This document shows positions 60,656-64,000 of a stretch of 64,000 bases of DNA, in pieces. The notes under the pieces were generated by a model that saw nothing but the letters and a program-made list of their open reading frames with translations, did not search any database and was not told the DNA's origin. The first letter of the stretch is position 1, and each line of letters starts with the position of its first letter. The DNA lies in NCBI GenBank assembly GCA_019416425.1, contig DXXK01000087.1:13877-77876 (forward strand), given 5' to 3'. Source of the DNA: Bacteroidales bacterium (GTDB taxonomy: Bacteria > Bacteroidota > Bacteroidia > Bacteroidales > Muribaculaceae). The position numbers and the translations under genes are program-made.

Positions 60656-60772
60656 ATGAAAGTCAGAGCATCCATAAAGAAGCGCACTCCCGACAGCAAG
60701 ATTGTACGTCGCAAAGGGAGACTGTATGTGATTAACAAAAAGAATCCGAAACTAAAACAGCGTCAGGGCTAA
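60656..60772 (+). CDS. rpmJ: Ribosomal protein L36, zinc-free form
   Basis: A 38-residue protein too short for usual gene finders but read clearly: ATG at 60656, TAA at 60770-60772. MKVRASIKKRTPDSKIVRRK and NKKNPKLKQRQG are the two conserved ends. The four zinc ligands (C-x2-C ... C-x4-H) are gone: no cysteine is present, so this is the metal-independent form. No zinc-type copy is in this window. Confidence 0.95.
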   Translation: MKVRASIKKRTPDSKIVRRKGRLYVINKKNPKLKQRQG

Positions 60773-60803
60773 CCCCGGGTTTCCGTAATCGGAAAATTAT
60801 GGT

Positions 60804-60811
60804 TAACTTTG
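60804..60811 (+). promoter_or_regulatory. Internal promoter -7 element before rpsM
   Basis: TAACTTTG in the 61-base gap between rpmJ and rpsM; the start point would be near 60818. No clear -33 element. Confidence 0.4.
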
Positions 60812-60833
60812 CACAAAAACAGACAAGCTATAT

Positions 60834-61214
60834 ATGGCAGTAAGAATTGTGGGCGTTGATTTGCCCCAAAACAAACGAGGAGAGATAGCGTTGACGTACA
60901 TCTTCGGCATCGGCCGGAGCGCAGCCGGAGCCATCCTGAAGGCAGCCGGAGTCGACAAGGACATCAAGGTGCAGGACTGGACTGACGCACAGGCGGCAGC
61001 TGTCCGCGAGGAAATCCAGAAGAACTACAAGGTGGAGGGTGACCTTCGCACGGAGGTTCAGATGAACATCAAGCGACTGATGGATATCGGTTGCTACCGC
61101 GGCATCCGTCACCGTATCGGACTTCCGGTACGTGGCCAGAGCACAAAGAACAATGCCCGCACCCGCAAGGGCCGCAAGAAGACAGTGGCCAACAAGAAGA
61201 AAGCTACTAAATAA
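60834..61214 (+). CDS. rpsM: Ribosomal protein S13
   Basis: A 126-residue protein of the 30S head that bridges to the 50S subunit. MAVRIVGVDLPQNKRGEIAL, ALTYIFGIGR, the CYRGIRHRIGLPVRGQSTKN stretch and the lysine-rich tail that contacts the P-site tRNA are present. Confidence 0.98.
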   Translation: MAVRIVGVDLPQNKRGEIALTYIFGIGRSAAGAILKAAGVDKDIKVQDWTDAQAAAVREEIQKNYKVEGDLRTEVQMNIKRLMDIGCYRGIRHRIGLPVRGQSTKNNARTRKGRKKTVANKKKATK

Positions 61215-61225
61215 TAATATTAGAA

Positions 61226-61615
61226 ATGGCAAAGAAGACAGTCGCAGCAAAAAAGAGGAATGTCAAGGTTGGCGCGAATGGCCAGCTTCATGTGCATAGC
61301 TCTTTCAACAACATCATCGTGTGTCTTGCCAACGCCGAGGGCCAGGTCATCAGCTGGAGCTCCGCAGGCAAGATGGGCTTCCGTGGCTCAAAGAAGAACA
61401 CTCCCTACGCCGCTCAGATGGCAGCGCAGGATTGCGCCAAGGTAGCCTACGACCTGGGATTGCGCAAGGTTAAGGCTTACGTGAAGGGTCCGGGCAACGG
61501 TCGCGAGGCCGCCATCCGTTTCGTTCACGGCGCAGGCATCGAGGTTACCGAGATCATCGACGTAACTCCGCTTCCGCACAACGGTTGCCGTCCCCCCAAA
61601 CGCCGTCGCGTTTAA
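61226..61615 (+). CDS. rpsK: Ribosomal protein S11
   Basis: A 129-residue platform protein that supports the E-site mRNA. VHSSFNNIIVCLANAEGQVI, SAGKMGFRGSKKNTPYAAQM and the tail HNGCRPPKRRRV are conserved. A 148-base gap follows. Confidence 0.98.
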   Translation: MAKKTVAAKKRNVKVGANGQLHVHSSFNNIIVCLANAEGQVISWSSAGKMGFRGSKKNTPYAAQMAAQDCAKVAYDLGLRKVKAYVKGPGNGREAAIRFVHGAGIEVTEIIDVTPLPHNGCRPPKRRRV

Positions 61616-61685
61616 TCTTTAAGATTACACAGTTTAAGATTAAAGAACAGACTTCAGTCCCGCTGTCAGATCCTGAATGCGAATA

Positions 61686-61714
61686 GACCCTCCCATTACT
61701 ACCTCTCGAGGGTC
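61686..61714 (+). promoter_or_regulatory. Hairpin in the rpsK-rpsD gap
   Basis: GACCCTC (61686-61692) and GAGGGTC (61708-61714) form a 7-bp stem in the 148-base spacer upstream of S4. In E. coli S4 represses its operon through an RNA structure upstream of S13; this could be a comparable but differently placed site. Function is inferred from position only. Confidence 0.35.
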
Positions 61715-61763
61715 GCGGCTGCGCTAAGGGATCGGCAAGGACAACAAAACCGAAGAATATAAA

Positions 61764-62369
61764 ATGGCAAGATACACAGGACCAAAGACAAAAATCGCCC
61801 GTAAGTTCGGCGAGCCGATTTTCGGTGAGGACAAGATCCTCGCCAAGAGGAATTTCCCGCCGGGCCAGCATGGCGCCAACCGTCGTCGCAAGACGTCGGA
61901 GTACGGCCAGCAGCTCCGCGAGAAGCAGAAGGCAAAGTACACCTACGGTGTGCTGGAACGTCAGTTCCGCAATCTGTTCGACAGCGCAGCCCGCACCAAG
62001 GGTATCACCGGCGAGGTGCTTCTCCAGCTTCTGGAGAGCCGTCTCGACAATGTTGTATACCGTCTGGGGCTGGCCCCCACGCGTCCTGCCGCACGTCAGC
62101 TGGTGCTCCACAAGCACATCTGCGTAAACGGCAAGACCGTGAACATCCCCTCGTACCGTGTGGTTCCCGGTGACGTTGTCACCGTCCGCGAGAAGTCCAA
62201 GAACCTGGAGGTGATCACCGACTGCGTGGCCGGTTTCAACCACTCCAAGTATCCCTGGATCGAGTGGGACGAGACTATCAAGGGCGGCAAGTTCCTGCAC
62301 ATGCCCGAGCGCGCCGACATCCCCGAGACTATCAAGGAACAGCTCATCGTCGAGTTATATTCTAAATAA
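61764..62369 (+). CDS. rpsD: Ribosomal protein S4
   Basis: A 201-residue assembly-initiator protein at the mRNA entry pore. MARYTGPKTKIARKFGEPIF, then the S4 RNA-binding fold (ESRLDNVVYRLGLAPTRPAA, RQLVLHKHICVNGKTVNIPS). The zinc-type cysteine cluster is absent. Normal length. Confidence 0.98.
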   Translation: MARYTGPKTKIARKFGEPIFGEDKILAKRNFPPGQHGANRRRKTSEYGQQLREKQKAKYTYGVLERQFRNLFDSAARTKGITGEVLLQLLESRLDNVVYRLGLAPTRPAARQLVLHKHICVNGKTVNIPSYRVVPGDVVTVREKSKNLEVITDCVAGFNHSKYPWIEWDETIKGGKFLHMPERADIPETIKEQLIVELYSK

Positions 62370-62386
62370 TAAACACAGAAATACCC

Positions 62387-63385
62387 ATGCCAATTTTAGC
62401 ATTTCAGAAGCCCGACAAGGTAATCATGCTGGAGGCCAACAACTCGTTCGGCAAGTTCGAGTTCCGTCCGCTGGAGCCTGGCTACGGCCAGACCATCGGA
62501 AACGCCTTGCGCCGGATTCTGCTTTCGTCGCTGGGAGGCTTCGCCATCAATACCATCCGTATCGATGGCGTTGCTCACGAGCTTGACACCATCCCCGGTG
62601 TGAAGGAGGATGTGACCAACATCATCCTGAATCTGAAGCAGGTCCGTTTCAAGCGTGTTACCGAGGACGCAAACTTCGAGAAGGCGTCCGTGCATGTTGG
62701 CGACAAGGAGGTATTCACGGCCGGCGACCTCGGCGAGGTGCTCAGCGGTTTCCAGGTCCTGAACCCGGAACTGGTGATATGTCATCTTGACCCAAGCGCC
62801 AGCTTCAACCTCGAATACACCGTCAACAAGGGACGTGGCTGGGTGCCCGCAGATGAAAACCGCGAGTTGCTCGGCGACGAAGACATCAATGTCATCGCCA
62901 TCGATTCCATCTACACGCCCATCAAGAACGTCATGTACGCAGTCGAGAACTACCGCGTAGAGCAGAAGACGGACTATGAGAAGCTTGTTCTGGAGGTAAC
63001 CACCGACGGCTCGATTCATCCCAAGGAGGCTCTCAAGGAGGCCGCCAAGATTCTGATTCAGCATTTCCTGATGTTCTCCGACGAGAAGATCACCCTGGAG
63101 ACTCCCAAGCAGGAGTCGCCCGAGGAGTTCGACGAGGAGGTTCTGCATATGCGCCAGCTGCTGAAGAGCAAGCTGGTGGATATGGATTTCAGCGTACGCG
63201 CCTTGAATTGCCTCAAGAGCGCCGGGGTCGAGACCCTGGGTCAGCTGGTTCAGTATGAGAAGGGCGAGTTGCTGAAGTTCCGTAACTTCGGCCGCAAGTC
63301 GCTCTCCGAGCTTGACGAACTTCTCGAAAAGAACAATCTGTCGTTCGGGATGGATATTTCGAAGTACAAATTAGATAAAGACTAA
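62387..63385 (+). CDS. rpoA: RNA polymerase subunit alpha
   Basis: A 332-residue subunit that dimerises to nucleate the polymerase. The N-terminal domain has FRPLEPGYGQTIGNALRRIL and GVKEDVTNIILNLK. The C-terminal domain (about 250-332, LVDMDFSVRALNCLKSAGVE ... RNFGRKSLSELDELLE) contacts activators and UP elements. It starts 17 bases after rpsD. Confidence 0.98.
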   Translation: MPILAFQKPDKVIMLEANNSFGKFEFRPLEPGYGQTIGNALRRILLSSLGGFAINTIRIDGVAHELDTIPGVKEDVTNIILNLKQVRFKRVTEDANFEKASVHVGDKEVFTAGDLGEVLSGFQVLNPELVICHLDPSASFNLEYTVNKGRGWVPADENRELLGDEDINVIAIDSIYTPIKNVMYAVENYRVEQKTDYEKLVLEVTTDGSIHPKEALKEAAKILIQHFLMFSDEKITLETPKQESPEEFDEEVLHMRQLLKSKLVDMDFSVRALNCLKSAGVETLGQLVQYEKGELLKFRNFGRKSLSELDELLEKNNLSFGMDISKYKLDKD

Positions 63386-63391
63386 TCAACG

Positions 63392-63937
63392 ATGAGACAC
63401 AATAAGAAATTCAATCACCTCAGCCGCAAGAAGGGTCATCGCGAGGCGCTTCTGGCCAATCTTGCGATCGCACTGTTCACGCACAAGCGTATCTTTACGA
63501 CAGTCGCCAAGGCTAAGGCGCTTCGTGTATACGCCGAGCCTTTGATCACCCGTGCCAAGAAGGATGACACCAACAACCGTCGTCTGGTGTTCAGCTATCT
63601 GCAGAACCGCGATGCCATCAAGGAGCTCTTCGGCGTCATCGCCGACAAGGTCGCTGACCGTCCCGGCGGCTACCTGCGCATCCTCAAGACCGGTCACCGT
63701 CTTGGTGACAACGCCGAGATGTGCATGATCGAGTTCGTAGATTTCAACGAGGGTGCCAACACGAAGCCCGAGGCCAAGAAGGCCAAGAGCACCCGTCGCT
63801 CGCGCTCAAAGAAAGTGAATACTGCCGCTGTTGAGACGGAGCCTGCCCAGGTGGAACCCAACAAGATGGCTGAGAACGCAGTCAAGGCTGAGGCCGAGGC
63901 CAAAGCCGAGGATGCCGCTATCGAGAAGGCTGAGTAA
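63392..63937 (+). CDS. rplQ: Ribosomal protein L17 with extended tail
   Basis: A 181-residue 50S protein at the tunnel exit. The core (MRHNKKFNHLSRKKGHREAL ... GGYLRILKTGHRLGDNAEMC) ends near residue 125. The remaining 55 residues are rich in A, E and K (starting NEGANTKPEAKKAKSTRRSR) and probably disordered, an extension common in Bacteroidetes. Last gene of the superoperon. Confidence 0.97.
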   Translation: MRHNKKFNHLSRKKGHREALLANLAIALFTHKRIFTTVAKAKALRVYAEPLITRAKKDDTNNRRLVFSYLQNRDAIKELFGVIADKVADRPGGYLRILKTGHRLGDNAEMCMIEFVDFNEGANTKPEAKKAKSTRRSRSKKVNTAAVETEPAQVEPNKMAENAVKAEAEAKAEDAAIEKAE

Positions 63938-63960
63938 TAATAATTACTCATTGATATGTG

Positions 63961-63989
63961 AGACGGACCGTCCATAGGGCGGTCCGTCT
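63961..63989 (+). terminator. Intrinsic terminator of the ribosomal superoperon
   Basis: AGACGGACCG (63961-63970) and CGGTCCGTCT (63980-63989) form a perfect 10-bp stem 23 bases after the rplQ stop. A short T-rich stretch follows to the window edge. Confidence 0.8.
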
Positions 63990-64000
63990 CTGTATTTGTA

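Overview
The window is a chromosomal stretch of a Bacteroidota, very probably order Bacteroidales. The evidence is consistent: promoters of the Bacteroidetes type (TTTG, 19-21 bases, TAnnTTTG) precede many genes; two large secreted proteins end in short tails resembling type IX secretion sorting domains; and several families are typical of the phylum (DUF4230, DUF4421, DUF6377-like regulator, LytTR two-component system with a TPR sensor, Bacteroidetes-type GlmU-like enzyme). Base composition looks fairly GC-rich for the order. No tRNA, rRNA, CRISPR array, insertion sequence, prophage or integrase island was seen; the only recombinase is a housekeeping XerC/D type.

Layout. 1-4 kb: the start of a DNA/RNA non-specific endonuclease (cut by the window edge) and a 1198-residue secreted repeat protein. 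4.2-13.6 kb: housekeeping genes (pepT-miaA, then on the minus strand trpS, an SpmA/SpmB fusion and a YitT protein, alanine dehydrogenase, a secreted HAD phosphatase, an MFS exporter). 13.7-18 kb: a secreted protein with a HExxH motif and two unrecognised genes flanking a 465-base non-coding gap that holds a long-helix RNA or palindromic element. 18-24.7 kb: UDP-sugar epimerase, two DUF4230 proteins, a LytTR response regulator with its membrane sensor kinase, and a glycosyltransferase behind a long leader. 25.2-29.6 kb: rpoN followed by an unrecognised membrane coiled-coil protein and a TPR/HTH regulator. 29.8-45.2 kb: an EpsG-like membrane protein, an hpf-mltG-DUF4421-ribD-MATE gene string, glycosyltransferases, xerC, rpsU, a gamma-carbonic anhydrase-like protein, Xaa-Pro aminopeptidase, and a GlmU-like enzyme.

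45.2-64 kb is the str-S10-spc-alpha ribosomal superoperon, all on the plus strand: rpsL rpsG fusA rpsJ rplCDWB rpsS rplV rpsC rplP rpmC rpsQ rplNXE rpsNH rplFR rpsE rpmD rplO secY map infA rpmJ rpsMKD rpoA rplQ. It is complete and in canonical order, but it is interrupted by a 220-base gap between rplP and rpmC that carries a hairpin, a T-run and a promoter -7 element, with smaller structured gaps before rpsH and rpsD. L2 has about 16 extra residues near its N-terminus.

The most interesting unexplained material is non-coding. The best candidate is 16723-17066, whose ends form a helix of about 33 base pairs and which contains further nested stems. Three more candidate transcripts or leaders lie at 23604-23800, 24798-25097 and 43480-43690. 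All functional statements rest on reading the sequence and on memory of protein families; no database search was possible.
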